Of a DNA stretch of 39,882 nucleotides, positions 25,402 through 34,553 are shown piece by piece; the first letter of the stretch is position 1, and each line of letters begins with the position of its first letter. The notes below the pieces were generated by a model. The model was not told the origin of the DNA. It did not search any database and was given only the letters and a program-made list of their open reading frames with translations. The stretch comes from Peptococcaceae bacterium (GTDB taxonomy: Bacteria > Bacillota > Desulfitobacteriia > Desulfitobacteriales > Syntrophobotulaceae). Where the stretch lies: the NCBI GenBank assembly GCA_009783315.1, contig WRHI01000014.1, forward strand, positions 1 through 39,882, in the 5' to 3' direction. Position numbers and translations under genes: made by a program.

Positions 25402-25785
25402 TTAGGCAAATTTATGATATTTCTGTTCGTGCCTTTCAAGGCGTTTATCCCCTCGCGATATGTCTTCCCAAATATATTTAACATTGGCCTGAACATCTTT
25501 CATACTAACCTCTATGCTTGCTATACTAGATTCCATTGTGGTCTGACGGGCTTCCATTGTGGTCTGACGGGCTTCCATTTTGGTCTGACTGGCTTCCATT
25601 TTAGCCTGACTGGCTTCCATTTTAGCCTGACTGGCTTCCATTTTAGCCTGACGGGCTTCCATTTTAGCCTGACGGGCTTCCATTTTAGCCTGACGGGCTT
25701 CCATTTTAGCCTGACGGGCTTCCATTTTAGCCTGACCATCCTGTATTTGAGTGAGCATCTCAATAATTCTTTCTTCGTTATTCAT
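25402..25785 (-). CDS. small coiled-coil protein built of QAKMEAR heptads
   Basis: The 127-residue product has a short acidic start, ten consecutive heptads (residues 18–87) of the form QAKMEAR, QAKMEAS or QTTMEAR, then SIASIEVSMKDVQANVKYIW and a charged, histidine-containing tail. The heptad period should give a long uninterrupted coiled coil that oligomerises. There is no signal peptide, membrane helix or catalytic motif. GAAGG lies five bases before the ATG. The gene is the only one between repeat copies A and B. Function unknown. Confidence 0.65.
   Translation of the reverse strand: MNNEERIIEMLTQIQDGQAKMEARQAKMEARQAKMEARQAKMEARQAKMEASQAKMEASQAKMEASQTKMEARQTTMEARQTTMESSIASIEVSMKDVQANVKYIWEDISRGDKRLERHEQKYHKFA
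25525..25734. repeat. coding 21-bp tandem repeat (ten units)
   Basis: Ten 21-bp units encode the heptads of the coiled-coil protein. Adjacent units are nearly identical at DNA level, so copy number can change by slippage without breaking the frame. Confidence 0.95.
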
Positions 25786-25871
25786 ACGCGCCTTCTTTCT
25801 GCAGTTTCACAAAACTTGCATTGCCCAGGTGAAAAACAATCATCTTGGGCTATTGTAACATGGATTTTATT

Positions 25872-25966
25872 TCGGTCTGAATTGAGTCTTATTGAAAGCG
25901 GTCAACCAGGCGTTACTGGTCAACCAGGCGTTACTGGTTCGACTAATGAACAGAATGGTGGGCCCA
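25872..25966. repeat. tRNA-end-associated repeat, copy B
   Basis: It matches copy A bases 25231–25325. The two 18-mers read GGTCAACCAGGCGTTACT (25900–25917, 25918–25935). Its right end overlaps the 3' end of tRNA-Ile(CAT), so here the palindrome's second half is the tRNA T-arm. Confidence 0.85.
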
Positions 25967-26030
25967 CCTGGGATCGAACCAGGGACCAACCGGTTATGAG
26001 CCGGCGGCTCTACCGCTGAGCTATAGGCCC
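25956..26030 (-). tRNA. tRNA-Ile2 (anticodon CAT), possibly tRNA-Met
   Basis: A 75-nt cloverleaf on the minus strand has its CCA encoded (25956–25958). The acceptor is GGGCCTA with TGGGCCC, the D-arm is GCTCAGCGGTAGAGC, the anticodon loop is CTCATAA with CAT at 25996–25998, and the T-arm is CCTGGTTCGATCCCAGG. The GGCTCATAACC anticodon arm is typical of the AUA-reading tRNA-Ile2 whose C34 is modified to lysidine, rather than of elongator Met. Confidence 0.9.
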
Positions 26031-26160
26031 TCCTTGTGCAAGACTTCGCTTAAGGGGCGAGGTCTTAACGCTGCAACACAGCAAATGTTGAATCCCGTTT
26101 ATTATGCAAAAATAGCATTTCACATCACATCAACTGTCCATTACCGACTGCCAATTAAAT

Positions 26161-26235
26161 TGGCTCCTCGAGTAGGACTCGAACCTACAACCTACCGGTT
26201 AACAGCCGGTTGCTCTACCATTGAGCTATCGAGGA
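26161..26235 (-). tRNA. tRNA-Asn (anticodon GTT)
   Basis: A 75-nt cloverleaf on the minus strand has CCA encoded (26161–26163). The acceptor is TCCTCGA with TCGAGGA, the D-arm is GCTCAATGGTAGAGC, the anticodon loop is CTGTTAA with GTT at 26201–26203, and the T-arm is GTAGGTTCGAGTCCTAC. It lies between rpoD and tRNA-Ile. Confidence 0.95.
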
Positions 26236-26354
26236 ACACTCACGATCTCTATTATACGCAAAGCCCTATGGCAGGTCAAGTTTTTTCACAGACGAATTCA
26301 AAAATTATTCTTTACCGTTTTCCTCACTTTATGCCTATTGGAGGAGCCCATAGA

Positions 26355-27521
26355 TTATTCTAAATAGTCTTTAAGTTTCCGGCTCCGGCTGGGATGACGC
26401 AGCTTGCGCAAAGCTTTCGCCTCAATCTGGCGAATCCGTTCCCTGGTCACTCCAAACTCTTTGCCCACTTCCTCCAACGTGCGCGGTCGGCCGTCGCTGA
26501 TTCCAAACCGCAGACGCAGCACCTTCTCCTCCCGTGGCGCCAAAGTCTCCAAAACTTCCTCCAGCTGCTCTTTGAGCAAAATGAATGAAGCGGCTTCCGA
26601 GGGTGCCGGTGCGTCGTCATCAGGAATGAAATCTCCCAGATGAGAATCTTCCTCTTCCCCAATCGGTGTCGCCAGGGACACCGGCTCCTGGGCGATTTTT
26701 TGGATCTCCCGCACCCGGTCCTCTGTTATATCCATAACCCGAGCCGTCTCCTCCGGCGTTGGATCCCGCCCCAAATCCTGCAAAAGCTGGCGGTTGATAC
26801 GGATCAATTTATTGATGGTTTCCACCATATGCACGGGAATCCGGATAGTTCGGGCCTGATCCGCAATAGCCCGGGTAATAGCCTGACGGATCCACCATGT
26901 GGCATAGGTACTGAACTTAAACCCTTTGCGGAAATCGAATTTTTCCACAGCTTTAATGAGCCCAAGATTACCCTCTTGAATCAAATCCAAAAAGAGCATA
27001 CCGCGGCCCACATAGCGTTTAGCGATGCTGACCACCAACCTCAGATTAGCTTCCGTCAACTTACGTTTGGCCAGCTCGTCGCCATTCTCCATCAGCTTAG
27101 CTAATTCGATTTCCTCTTCAGCAGACAGCAGCGTCACCCGGCCAATCTCTTTCAAATACATACGCACGGGATCATCCACGCTGGCCCCTTCGGGCACGCT
27201 GATATCTATTTCCGTTTCCCCAGTGATCTCTTCAGCCAACACTTTGGCTTCCTTGTCAATGAGGTCTATATCGACAACATCGTCCACAACGTCGATTCCC
27301 AAGCTTGTGAGCTGTTCGTAGATCTCTTCAATCTGCTCTTCGGAAAGGTCCACTTTTTGCAGAGCATTAGCAATCTCACGGTAAGTCAAATTCCCCTTGC
27401 TCCGGCCCATCTCTATGAGCCCGGCAACGTCGCCTTCTTTTTGCCGCTCTTCTATTTTCAACGAGTTTCCCCCTTCCGTCGGGTTCTCCGAGACCAGTCT
27501 TTCCACCTCATTCTTAGCCAC
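26355..27521 (-). CDS. rpoD: primary sigma factor (sigma-A/RpoD)
   Basis: It directs RNA polymerase to housekeeping promoters. The 388-residue product has region 1.2 starting at [11 protein letters not shown] (117–127). Region 2 contains [37 protein letters not shown] and [17 protein letters not shown] (203–219). Regions 3 and 4 follow, the last with the helix–turn–helix [22 protein letters not shown] (353–374). Region 1.1 is short and acidic, as in Firmicutes. The GTG start overlaps the end of dnaG by 8 nt, with GAGGAG ten bases upstream, so the two are translationally coupled. Confidence 0.97.
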   Translation of the reverse strand: MAKNEVERLVSENPTEGGNSLKIEERQKEGDVAGLIEMGRSKGNLTYREIANALQKVDLSEEQIEEIYEQLTSLGIDVVDDVVDIDLIDKEAKVLAEEITGETEIDISVPEGASVDDPVRMYLKEIGRVTLLSAEEEIELAKLMENGDELAKRKLTEANLRLVVSIAKRYVGRGMLFLDLIQEGNLGLIKAVEKFDFRKGFKFSTYATWWIRQAITRAIADQARTIRIPVHMVETINKLIRINRQLLQDLGRDPTPEETARVMDITEDRVREIQKIAQEPVSLATPIGEEEDSHLGDFIPDDDAPAPSEAASFILLKEQLEEVLETLAPREEKVLRLRFGISDGRPRTLEEVGKEFGVTRERIRQIEAKALRKLRHPSRSRKLKDYLE

Positions 27522-29439
27522 GACGCAATCGCTCCTCTATCTGTTTACATCTCAGGTTTTCCAACATCGCCCGCGCCATATCTTTGGCCTCCGCCGTCAA
27601 CTCTTCCGTGGACCCCAAACACGCGAGTTCCTGTTGCATTCTCTCTATCTCAACCCTATTTTGAGCATTCAGCAAAGAATCCAAACAATCATTCAAAATT
27701 TCGTCCTCCCGGCCCTCGGCATACTCAATCTCCAAAATCGCCGCCAATCTCCCGCATATATCCGTATGCTCAGATTCCGCGGCCAATACCGCTTGAACTG
27801 CGCCTCCATCTTGCTGAGCCGTACCGGCGCTACCAAAGGATGAAATCTTGGAAATACTCTCAAAAATCTTCTTGTGCTCGCCTATGCTCCAAAACCCCTC
27901 ACCCAGCCTGTTCACTACTCCTTCAGCTAATCGTGGGTCTTCCAGCAAAATCCGTAGAATTAGCTGTTCAGCCGCAAAGATTCCGGGAGGTACGGCAGAC
28001 ATCACAGGCCGCGTTTCTTCTATAGTATTTCTATTTCTTACAGAAATATCCTGTTTAGGCAAGAAATCTTGCTGCGCAAAGGCGTTTTTTTTGGTTCTTT
28101 TCCTTTTCGACTCAATTTGAAACAGTTCATGGCTAACAGCTTCATAAGTTACACCCAGTTCCTTCGCCATCAATCGCTCCATACTTTCCCGAACAATGGG
28201 GCTTTTGATTCGCATAACTTCAGGCGCCAGCTTCTGGATCAGACGCGCTTTATCCTCAGGGGCAAGCTCTAAGCGCTGGTTCTCAGGATCCCTCTCAGCC
28301 AGCACGGTCCTAAATTTGAACTCCAGATAAGGTTTCGCCTGTCGTCTGCGTTCCTCGAATTCATCCAGAGAAGCCGAAGCCAGGAACTCATCCGGATCCT
28401 TAGCCGGGCTGACATCGACGACGAAGGCGTCAACATCCTCAGCAGCCAACATCTCACCGGCCCGGCACGCCGCCTGCACACCGGCTACATCGCTGTCGTA
28501 ACAAATATAAACCTTGGCGGCGTATCGTTTCAACAAGTAAGCCTGATCCCTGGTCAGGGCGGTCCCCAGCGTAGCGACAGCCGTTTTGCATCCCATCCTA
28601 TGGGCGGCAATGACGTCCATATAGCCTTCCATCAGCAGCACATATCCTTTGGCACGGATAGCCGGAACCGCCAAATCCAAGGCATAGAGGCCACGGCCTT
28701 TGCTAAAAAACATCGTCTCCGGCGAATTCAGATACTTCGGCACGGCGTCGTCCAGCACCCGTCCGCCGAAAGCGATCACCCTGCCCTGCACATCCCGAAT
28801 GGCAAAGATAACACGATGGCGGAACCGGTCATAGTGAGAAGACGCTCCGTCGGCTGGCTCACGGTTTTTGGCCACAACGAGACCGGTGGTCTCCAACTCC
28901 TGCGCCCCAAAACCATGTTTGCGCATCTCAGCCAGAAGCCCCGTCCAACCCTGGGGCGCATAGCCCAACCCGAAACGGTTCAAGGTATCATCGTCAATCC
29001 CCCTTGACCTCAGATAAGCTAAGGCCTCCCGGCCCTCCGGGCGCTGCAGGGTCCCTTGGAAATACGCCGCTGCGTGAGCATAGATATCCCGCCAGCGCTG
29101 CCGTAGGACCTCTTTTTCCCGGTCTTTCACAGAGGACTCCCGCTGTGGCAGACTCAGTCCTGCCCGATCGGCCAGAAGTTCCAGCGCCTCCAAAAAAGGA
29201 TAATTCTCCTTCTTCATCAAAAACGTCAGCGCGCTGCCTCCCACATGGCACCCGAAACAATAAAAAATCTGCTTCTCCGGATTGACGCTGAAACTCGGCG
29301 TTTTCTCGGCATGGAAAGGGCACAGCCCTTGAAAATTCCTGCCCCGCTGCTTAAGAGTCACATATTCCGAAACAATCTCGACAATGTCGGTATGCCGCAA
29401 AACATTATCAATGAAATCCTGAGGAATATGCTCAGCCAC
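27514..29439 (-). CDS. dnaG: DNA primase
   Basis: It synthesises RNA primers at the replication fork. The 641-residue product has an N-terminal CHC2 zinc finger (Cys40, His43, Cys61, Cys64), the DnaG core and a TOPRIM domain with EGYMD (271–275) and DSD (315–317) for metal binding. A C-terminal helical DnaB-interacting part follows. The GTG start is preceded by no clear Shine–Dalgarno. The order dgt–dnaG–rpoD on one strand is characteristic of Clostridia. Confidence 0.96.
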   Translation of the reverse strand: MAEHIPQDFIDNVLRHTDIVEIVSEYVTLKQRGRNFQGLCPFHAEKTPSFSVNPEKQIFYCFGCHVGGSALTFLMKKENYPFLEALELLADRAGLSLPQRESSVKDREKEVLRQRWRDIYAHAAAYFQGTLQRPEGREALAYLRSRGIDDDTLNRFGLGYAPQGWTGLLAEMRKHGFGAQELETTGLVVAKNREPADGASSHYDRFRHRVIFAIRDVQGRVIAFGGRVLDDAVPKYLNSPETMFFSKGRGLYALDLAVPAIRAKGYVLLMEGYMDVIAAHRMGCKTAVATLGTALTRDQAYLLKRYAAKVYICYDSDVAGVQAACRAGEMLAAEDVDAFVVDVSPAKDPDEFLASASLDEFEERRRQAKPYLEFKFRTVLAERDPENQRLELAPEDKARLIQKLAPEVMRIKSPIVRESMERLMAKELGVTYEAVSHELFQIESKRKRTKKNAFAQQDFLPKQDISVRNRNTIEETRPVMSAVPPGIFAAEQLILRILLEDPRLAEGVVNRLGEGFWSIGEHKKIFESISKISSFGSAGTAQQDGGAVQAVLAAESEHTDICGRLAAILEIEYAEGREDEILNDCLDSLLNAQNRVEIERMQQELACLGSTEELTAEAKDMARAMLENLRCKQIEERLRRG

Positions 29440-29623
29440 GCCAAACCAACTTTCTCACTGCCAGTTCCTGGATAACCCCAACTCTCACCTGATTAACCCT
29501 ACTCTCTCCGACCAACAAAAAATATGATGAACTCAAGATATGAGTACAAAATTCGCTAAAACATTCAATTTTCCTTCTAAATCTTTCTGATATGTTTGCC
29601 CGCTGAACATTTCCCGGTTATCG

Positions 29624-30643
29624 TCATACATTCAGAAGTTTATATTCTGAGCGGGGAATAAAAATTTCCTGAAAAAGAGAAATCGCGTGATTATCTGTAC
29701 ACCCAGCCAAATAATCCGTTACAGCCAATACCACATCCCCATCGGCCCACCGCAAAAACCCTTCGGGCAGAACCCCGGGATTATCACGGCAATATTTAAA
29801 AAGTTCCCTAATGATCATTTTGCCCTTGAAACGTTCCCGCAGCAAAAGACCGCTGTTATAGATTTTATCGAACATAACTTGTCTGAATTCCCCCATCGCG
29901 GCATAAACCGGCGGCGACATAGCAATGGCGGGCTTCTGCCAGGAGGCCTGGATCATATCTGTTGTCATTGATGTAATCATCTCCCTTGATGTTTCTCCTA
30001 AAATATCACGGACTTGTCCGGGCAGATCTGTCAGCGACATATAGCCCGCCCGCACCGCGTCGTCAAAATCATGGCATAAATAGCCTATCCGGTCACCGAC
30101 ACGCACAATTTGCCCTTCCAGAGTGTTGGGCTTGCCGTCGCCTGTGTGGTGAAGAATACCGTCCAGCACCGCCTCGGTCAGATTAAGCCCTTGGCCGTCA
30201 GCCGTCAGCACTGTAAAAGTCCGCAAAGACTGCCGGTTATGCTCAAAAGATCCTACGATCTCCGCCAACGCCTGTTCTCCGACATGCCCAAAAGGGGTAT
30301 GCCCCACGTCATGGCCCAGCGCGATGGCTTCAATCAGATCTTCGTTCAGGCGCAGAGCCCGGCCAACAGTGCGACAGATCTGCGCCACTTCCAGGCTATG
30401 GGTCATACGCGTCCGGTAGTGATCCCCAGCCGGCGCGATGTAAACTTGCGTCTTATGCTTAAGCCGACGAAAAGGCTTGCTGTGCAAAACGCGATCCCGA
30501 TCCCTCTGATAGCTCGTTCGAATAGGGCACCCCTCCTCGGGGCGAACCCGCGTCGCTTCGGCGCTTTTAGCGGCATAAGGCGACAGGATGGCGTACTCTT
30601 GTTGTTCGGTTTGTTGGCGGATGCAGGTTCCTGGATTCATCAT
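29624..30643 (-). CDS. dgt: deoxyguanosinetriphosphate triphosphohydrolase-like HD-domain protein
   Basis: It hydrolyses dGTP or other dNTPs to the nucleoside and triphosphate, controlling nucleotide pools. The HD-domain metal ligands are visible: His54 region in RVLHSKPFRRLKHKTQV, His82 in RTRMTHSLEVAQI, and HD at 111–112 in LGHDVGHTPFGHVGE. The 339-residue length suits the shorter dGTPase subfamily. A TTG at 30649 is possible, but the ATG at 30643 sits six bases after AGGAG. It is upstream of dnaG with a 184-bp gap. Confidence 0.92.
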   Translation of the reverse strand: MMNPGTCIRQQTEQQEYAILSPYAAKSAEATRVRPEEGCPIRTSYQRDRDRVLHSKPFRRLKHKTQVYIAPAGDHYRTRMTHSLEVAQICRTVGRALRLNEDLIEAIALGHDVGHTPFGHVGEQALAEIVGSFEHNRQSLRTFTVLTADGQGLNLTEAVLDGILHHTGDGKPNTLEGQIVRVGDRIGYLCHDFDDAVRAGYMSLTDLPGQVRDILGETSREMITSMTTDMIQASWQKPAIAMSPPVYAAMGEFRQVMFDKIYNSGLLLRERFKGKMIIRELFKYCRDNPGVLPEGFLRWADGDVVLAVTDYLAGCTDNHAISLFQEIFIPRSEYKLLNV

Positions 30644-30710
30644 GGGCAACTCCTAAAACGTGCTGACGCTATCTGAAATGTCCAAGAAACCTTACCAAAC
30701 TTACCGAACA

Positions 30711-33380
30711 CTAAGCGCGAAAAGTCCAGACGTCGCTTTGTCCCCCTTCGCGGCCGGTCGCCCGCTCTCGGAGATAGACATAGAACTGATAATCTTGTTG
30801 GGGTGTTAACTGAGGATTTATCTGAACTGTCAAAGTAGACGGGTTAACCATATCCACGCCAATGCTTCTTGATGTTCCGCCCTGAGTCGTACTCGAGAGA
30901 ACGACAACAGCGGTAAACGCACTCCAATTGGTGACAGGTGTTCGAAACGTTATGAGCAGTCTTTGCCCCCCCCCACCCACGCCGGGATCATATGATCCAT
31001 TGATGTTAGGCCGGGGAATGTCAAGTACGGAAGAAAACTGGGTAGGCGGTTTGTATGGAAGCTCCCTCTCCGACCAGAAACCGCGCTCAAGAGCCAGGAA
31101 GGTTTTTAATACAGACGGAACCCCCTCAATCGCCAGCAAATTGGGATTGTTGCGATCGACTTCGAGCTCAATCCATACATCACTATCTCCCTCGGGAGAA
31201 CCGTTCCCGGGGCCAATTTCTTCTTTGACAAGGGCGGCGGGCGTCAACCGAACTGGCTTAAGACCCGACATGGCGTCAAACTTAATAGTCATAACATCAG
31301 CGGGCTTGGTCAAACTTGTCTGCACAGTAAGACCTTCATGGGCTTTCCCCATGACTTGATTCCACATGCCGGCGGGTATCGAACCGCCGAATTCGCCGCC
31401 ATATTCCGTGCTTAGATAATGGTCCCCGTCACTGGTATCGTATCCTGTCCAAACAACAGCGGTATAAGCAGGGCTGTACCCGGCGAACCAGGCGTCCGTA
31501 GTTCCTGTACGGCTGCCGAAAACAGCAGCGTCCAGAGGGGCGGTCCCTGGTCTGCCACAGATATACCAATCGTCCAGTTTGGCCTCTTTCGCGTTCCCGT
31601 CTGTCACGGCGGAACGCATCATATCACTCACAACATAGGCGGTGGTTTCCTTCATGGCTCTGTTTGTCTTCACCTCAGCCTCTAACAGTACCCGGTTGTC
31701 GGCATTGGCAATTTGGGTAACACACCGGGGCTCCTTAATCGTACCCAAATTAGGGAAGGCGGAATAGGCCCGGGTAATTTCCATCGGTGTGGCGCCAAAG
31801 GCGCCTATAGCGTTGTTTAACTGGGTTTTTTCACTTTCTTTGAGATCAAGACCCAGATTTTTTTTGGCAAAATCCCAGCAATAGTCGACGCCGGCGTTTT
31901 GATAGAGCTTGACGGTATAGATGTTGGCAGGATTCACAATAGCTTCGCGCATAGTGATCAAGCCGTTGTAGCGTCCATTGGCGTTTTTAGGTGTCCAGCC
32001 GTCGATGGGAGCAGGTCCGTCGTCAAACACTGTTCCGGCAAAATAGCCGCCTTTTTCCAGAGCCGGCGCGTAAGCTATCAAGGGGCTGGCTACCGAACCC
32101 GTCTGGCGTTTGCTCAGTGTCGCCCGGTTATAAGAGCGCTTTTGGCTCGCCTGCTCCCGTCCGCCGACCATTGCCGCCACATTTCCGGTGGCGTTGTCAA
32201 GCACGATGATCGCGCTCTGGACGGGCCGTTCAGCCTCTTCGTTATCAGGAAAATTTTTCGCGTCCTTTACAGCATCCTCCGCGGCTTTTTGAATCTTGGG
32301 ATCGACGGTGGTGTGAATGCGAAGGCCACCGTTGTAAATCAACCAAGCCAGCTCCTGGCCGGAACCCAGATTCTTCTCATAGGCGTCTTCAGTCAGCAAG
32401 TCGCTGACAACATAGTCGACAAAATACCGCTGTTCCGATCCGGCAGTCTGCCCAAGATTAATGGAAGCCGCGCCGCTTTTGACGTTATCCACGAAAGTGA
32501 AAGGCTCATCCTTGGCTTGGGTATGCTGATCGTCGGTGATGAGATTGCGGTTGCGCATAACATCGAGGACTTCTGTGCGGCGTGTCTTGGCCCGATCCGG
32601 ATCAGCATAAGGGTCGTTCTTGCCCGGATCTTGGGGCAGACCGCAAAGCAAGGCGATTTCCGTAATGGAGAGAGCCGCGGGATCTTTGCCAAAATAGATT
32701 TGTGCGGCGGAACGCGGGCCGAAAGCGCCGTTCCCGAATATGAGATGCATCAGATAAGCTGTGATGATTTCTTCAGAAGTATAATTACGCTCGATTTGCG
32801 ACGTTAGGATCGCCAACTGAATTGAGCGCTGAAAACCGCCGCCGTATCCAAGAAACGCGTTTTGGGCCAACAGTGATGTGGGCGTGTGGCCGTCTTCGCT
32901 GGCGAGCGCAAGCATTGTATCAATCAAAAGGGGCGGCAAATCTTCGTAATTGAAAGCCAACCGGTTCTCGATCGAATTGAGCCGAAAGAACTCTTGACCG
33001 TCTTTGTCATAAACGATAGACGGCTCTTTCATAGTGTCAAGCAAAGCGGGATCCCACTCCGGAATATCCATAACAGCCACCAGGGTATAAGCGCCGACGC
33101 CTAACCCGCCCAGCAAAAACAGCAGAACAGTAACAAGCAACGTCCTCTTAAGTATGGTGGCTTTTTTGCTCGCCGTATTAACTTTCTTAGCTTTAGAAGG
33201 TTTCTTTGGTTTGGGGGCGACCACAATCGCGCTACCGACAGCAGCATGACGCTCTTTGACGGTGGCACGACCGGACCGACGGGGCCCTTTAGCCTTGGGA
33301 TCGTCTTGGTGGGGTTCGCGGTTCTGAAAGGCCGCCAACCGGGATGCTAAGTCTTGTTTGTTGCGGTCAGAAGCAGCCAT
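30711..33380 (-). CDS. class A penicillin-binding protein homologue with degenerate catalytic motifs (probable pseudoenzyme)
   Basis: The 889-residue product has a Lys-rich cytoplasmic N-terminus, one membrane helix (about 78–100), a GT51-like domain (about 115–290), a transpeptidase-like domain (about 385–690) and a C-terminal fibronectin-like beta domain. The fold markers are retained, for example YLMHLIFGNGAFGPRSAAQIYFGK. Catalytic motifs are altered: in GT51 the EDxxFxxHxG to GGSTxTQQ region is shortened to EDGHTPTSLLAQN (162–174). The transpeptidase SxxK is SVAS (429–432), SxN is PAN (484–486) and KTG is RTG (624–626). The frame is intact throughout, so this is not simple decay. It is transcribed towards dgt and dnaG. 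A structural or scaffold role is inferred. Confidence 0.85.
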   Translation of the reverse strand: MAASDRNKQDLASRLAAFQNREPHQDDPKAKGPRRSGRATVKERHAAVGSAIVVAPKPKKPSKAKKVNTASKKATILKRTLLVTVLLFLLGGLGVGAYTLVAVMDIPEWDPALLDTMKEPSIVYDKDGQEFFRLNSIENRLAFNYEDLPPLLIDTMLALASEDGHTPTSLLAQNAFLGYGGGFQRSIQLAILTSQIERNYTSEEIITAYLMHLIFGNGAFGPRSAAQIYFGKDPAALSITEIALLCGLPQDPGKNDPYADPDRAKTRRTEVLDVMRNRNLITDDQHTQAKDEPFTFVDNVKSGAASINLGQTAGSEQRYFVDYVVSDLLTEDAYEKNLGSGQELAWLIYNGGLRIHTTVDPKIQKAAEDAVKDAKNFPDNEEAERPVQSAIIVLDNATGNVAAMVGGREQASQKRSYNRATLSKRQTGSVASPLIAYAPALEKGGYFAGTVFDDGPAPIDGWTPKNANGRYNGLITMREAIVNPANIYTVKLYQNAGVDYCWDFAKKNLGLDLKESEKTQLNNAIGAFGATPMEITRAYSAFPNLGTIKEPRCVTQIANADNRVLLEAEVKTNRAMKETTAYVVSDMMRSAVTDGNAKEAKLDDWYICGRPGTAPLDAAVFGSRTGTTDAWFAGYSPAYTAVVWTGYDTSDGDHYLSTEYGGEFGGSIPAGMWNQVMGKAHEGLTVQTSLTKPADVMTIKFDAMSGLKPVRLTPAALVKEEIGPGNGSPEGDSDVWIELEVDRNNPNLLAIEGVPSVLKTFLALERGFWSERELPYKPPTQFSSVLDIPRPNINGSYDPGVGGGGQRLLITFRTPVTNWSAFTAVVVLSSTTQGGTSRSIGVDMVNPSTLTVQINPQLTPQQDYQFYVYLRERATGREGGQSDVWTFRA

Positions 33381-33415
33381 TGTGAGTTGAATCCCTCCTC
33401 ATGGAGCTTGTCGCG

Positions 33416-33431
33416 TAGAGTCATTATAGCA
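33416..33431 (-). promoter_or_regulatory. extended −10 promoter of the PBP-like gene
   Basis: The minus strand reads TGCTATAAT, with the −10 TATAAT at 33428–33423 and an upstream TG. The −35 region is poor. The start would be near 33416, about 36 bases before the PBP start codon. Confidence 0.6.
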
Positions 33432-33518
33432 TATTCCTGCGCAAATGTGGAGATCAGACCGATCAGACCCCAGCGTTCTCACCAGTTCAATAAAAGCAAG
33501 GACCTCTTGACGTGAGTA

Positions 33519-33716
33519 TTATAGAGAAATTCTAACATTTCGTCTTTTTTCATTGGCTTCAATCATCACCCAACGCCGTAAGCATAGCCTGCAAGTCAGC
33601 TTCACAATGAATTTCAGGATTTTTTGCTTCTGTTCACGGTTGGCTCTTGCCAGTTGTGCAGCTTCGTTTTCCGCAACACGGATATCAATAATATATTTGA
33701 TGATATTAAATTTCAT
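33519..33716 (-). CDS. small hypothetical protein, possible frameshift
   Basis: The 65-residue frame begins MKFNIIKYIIDIRVAENEAAQL followed by a charged ARANREQKQKIL helix, a pattern seen in small clostridial proteins of unknown function. The last ~28 residues are unusually Arg/Cys-rich and look non-native. Shifting frame after KFI gives HCEADLQAMLTALGDD and a stop at 33559–33561, a more natural acidic end. Either the gene is frameshifted here or the tail has diverged. Function unknown. Confidence 0.4.
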   Translation of the reverse strand: MKFNIIKYIIDIRVAENEAAQLARANREQKQKILKFIVKLTCRLCLRRWVMIEANEKRRNVRISL

Positions 33717-33795
33717 CTGCTTGACAGCAAACGCTGCCGCTTTCTTTTGAGAATCGCTCGAAGCCTTTATGATGCAGATCTAACAACTCAAATAA

Positions 33796-34539
33796 TTATT
33801 GTGCATTTTTCGTGTTTTTAGTTTTCCGTGTCTTTTTCAGGAGACCTTCAACCAATAAAGAGACGCCCAACACCACCCAAATGATAACGGAAGTAACTTG
33901 CGCTGGGGAAAGCCATGAAATAATCAATTGTCCCCGGTCATCAGCACGACCAAACTCTAAGCCGAAACGCAGGACAGAATAGCAGAGCAGATACCAAAAC
34001 AAGCGGCGTTCTTTGATTTTTTTCTCAAATACAAAATAGAGCACAAATAGAGCAAGTGCTTCCAACTCGCGGGCGGGAAAATCAAATGTCAGCCCGAATA
34101 AATTGATTCCCACACCATAACAGCACCCGGATAAACTGCATCCGATACGTCCAAAAAAGTGAAATAACAACACAGATGGAATAATCTGATTGATCCAAAA
34201 CTTGAAATCCAGACGGTGCGCCAATAGGAGCAGCGCCGATACACCGAAAAAACCCAGCATTCCATAATAGAACGAAAAGCCGCCCAGCGAGATTCTCTGA
34301 GCCAGCGGATATTGGATGAGTCCGGGGAATAAGAACCAATTAACGATATTGGCACAGGCGATTGCAGCCACCAGTCCAACGCAAAACGACCGCCGAACGC
34401 GCTTCTTGATTAGCGGGGTGCAGTTCAGCCTCTCTTGCTTATTTGCCAAGGAAATAAACGCAAGTAGAAGTCCTGCCAACACCATAAGCATATATATAGG
34501 CAATCCCCAATAAGCAAATTCTACAATGGGTTTCAGCAT
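33796..34539 (-). CDS. Lgt-like prolipoprotein diacylglyceryl transferase paralogue
   Basis: The 247-residue product has about seven membrane helices. The Lgt signature region is recognisable as FGRIGCSLSGCCYG (canonical Lgt has GRIGNFINxE), and a later FGLEFGRADDRG corresponds to the second conserved arginine–glutamate region. The Asn and Glu residues of the canonical signature are replaced by Cys and Gly. It may therefore be a paralogue of the CCYG-type subgroup with a different lipid or acceptor substrate rather than the housekeeping enzyme. It starts 14 bp after the zinc-ribbon gene and is probably co-transcribed with it. Confidence 0.7.
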   Translation of the reverse strand: MLKPIVEFAYWGLPIYMLMVLAGLLLAFISLANKQERLNCTPLIKKRVRRSFCVGLVAAIACANIVNWFLFPGLIQYPLAQRISLGGFSFYYGMLGFFGVSALLLLAHRLDFKFWINQIIPSVLLFHFFGRIGCSLSGCCYGVGINLFGLTFDFPARELEALALFVLYFVFEKKIKERRLFWYLLCYSVLRFGLEFGRADDRGQLIISWLSPAQVTSVIIWVVLGVSLLVEGLLKKTRKTKNTKNAQ

Positions 34540-34553
34540 TATCCCTCGGGCTG

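Noticed and set aside
25327-26019. 230-codon plus-strand frame with repeated FHFSLTG
   Set aside because: It is antisense to the QAKMEAR heptad repeat and runs into the tRNA-Ile gene. The minus frame has the ribosome binding site and the heptad logic.
26034-26363. 109-codon plus-strand frame with a GLEPTTYRLTAGCSTIELS segment
   Set aside because: This is the well-known spurious translation of the antisense strand of a tRNA gene (tRNA-Asn here).
27514-27521. Overlap of dnaG and rpoD considered as a frameshift artefact
   Set aside because: Both proteins are full length with complete domains. The 8-nt overlap with an upstream GAGGAG is ordinary translational coupling.
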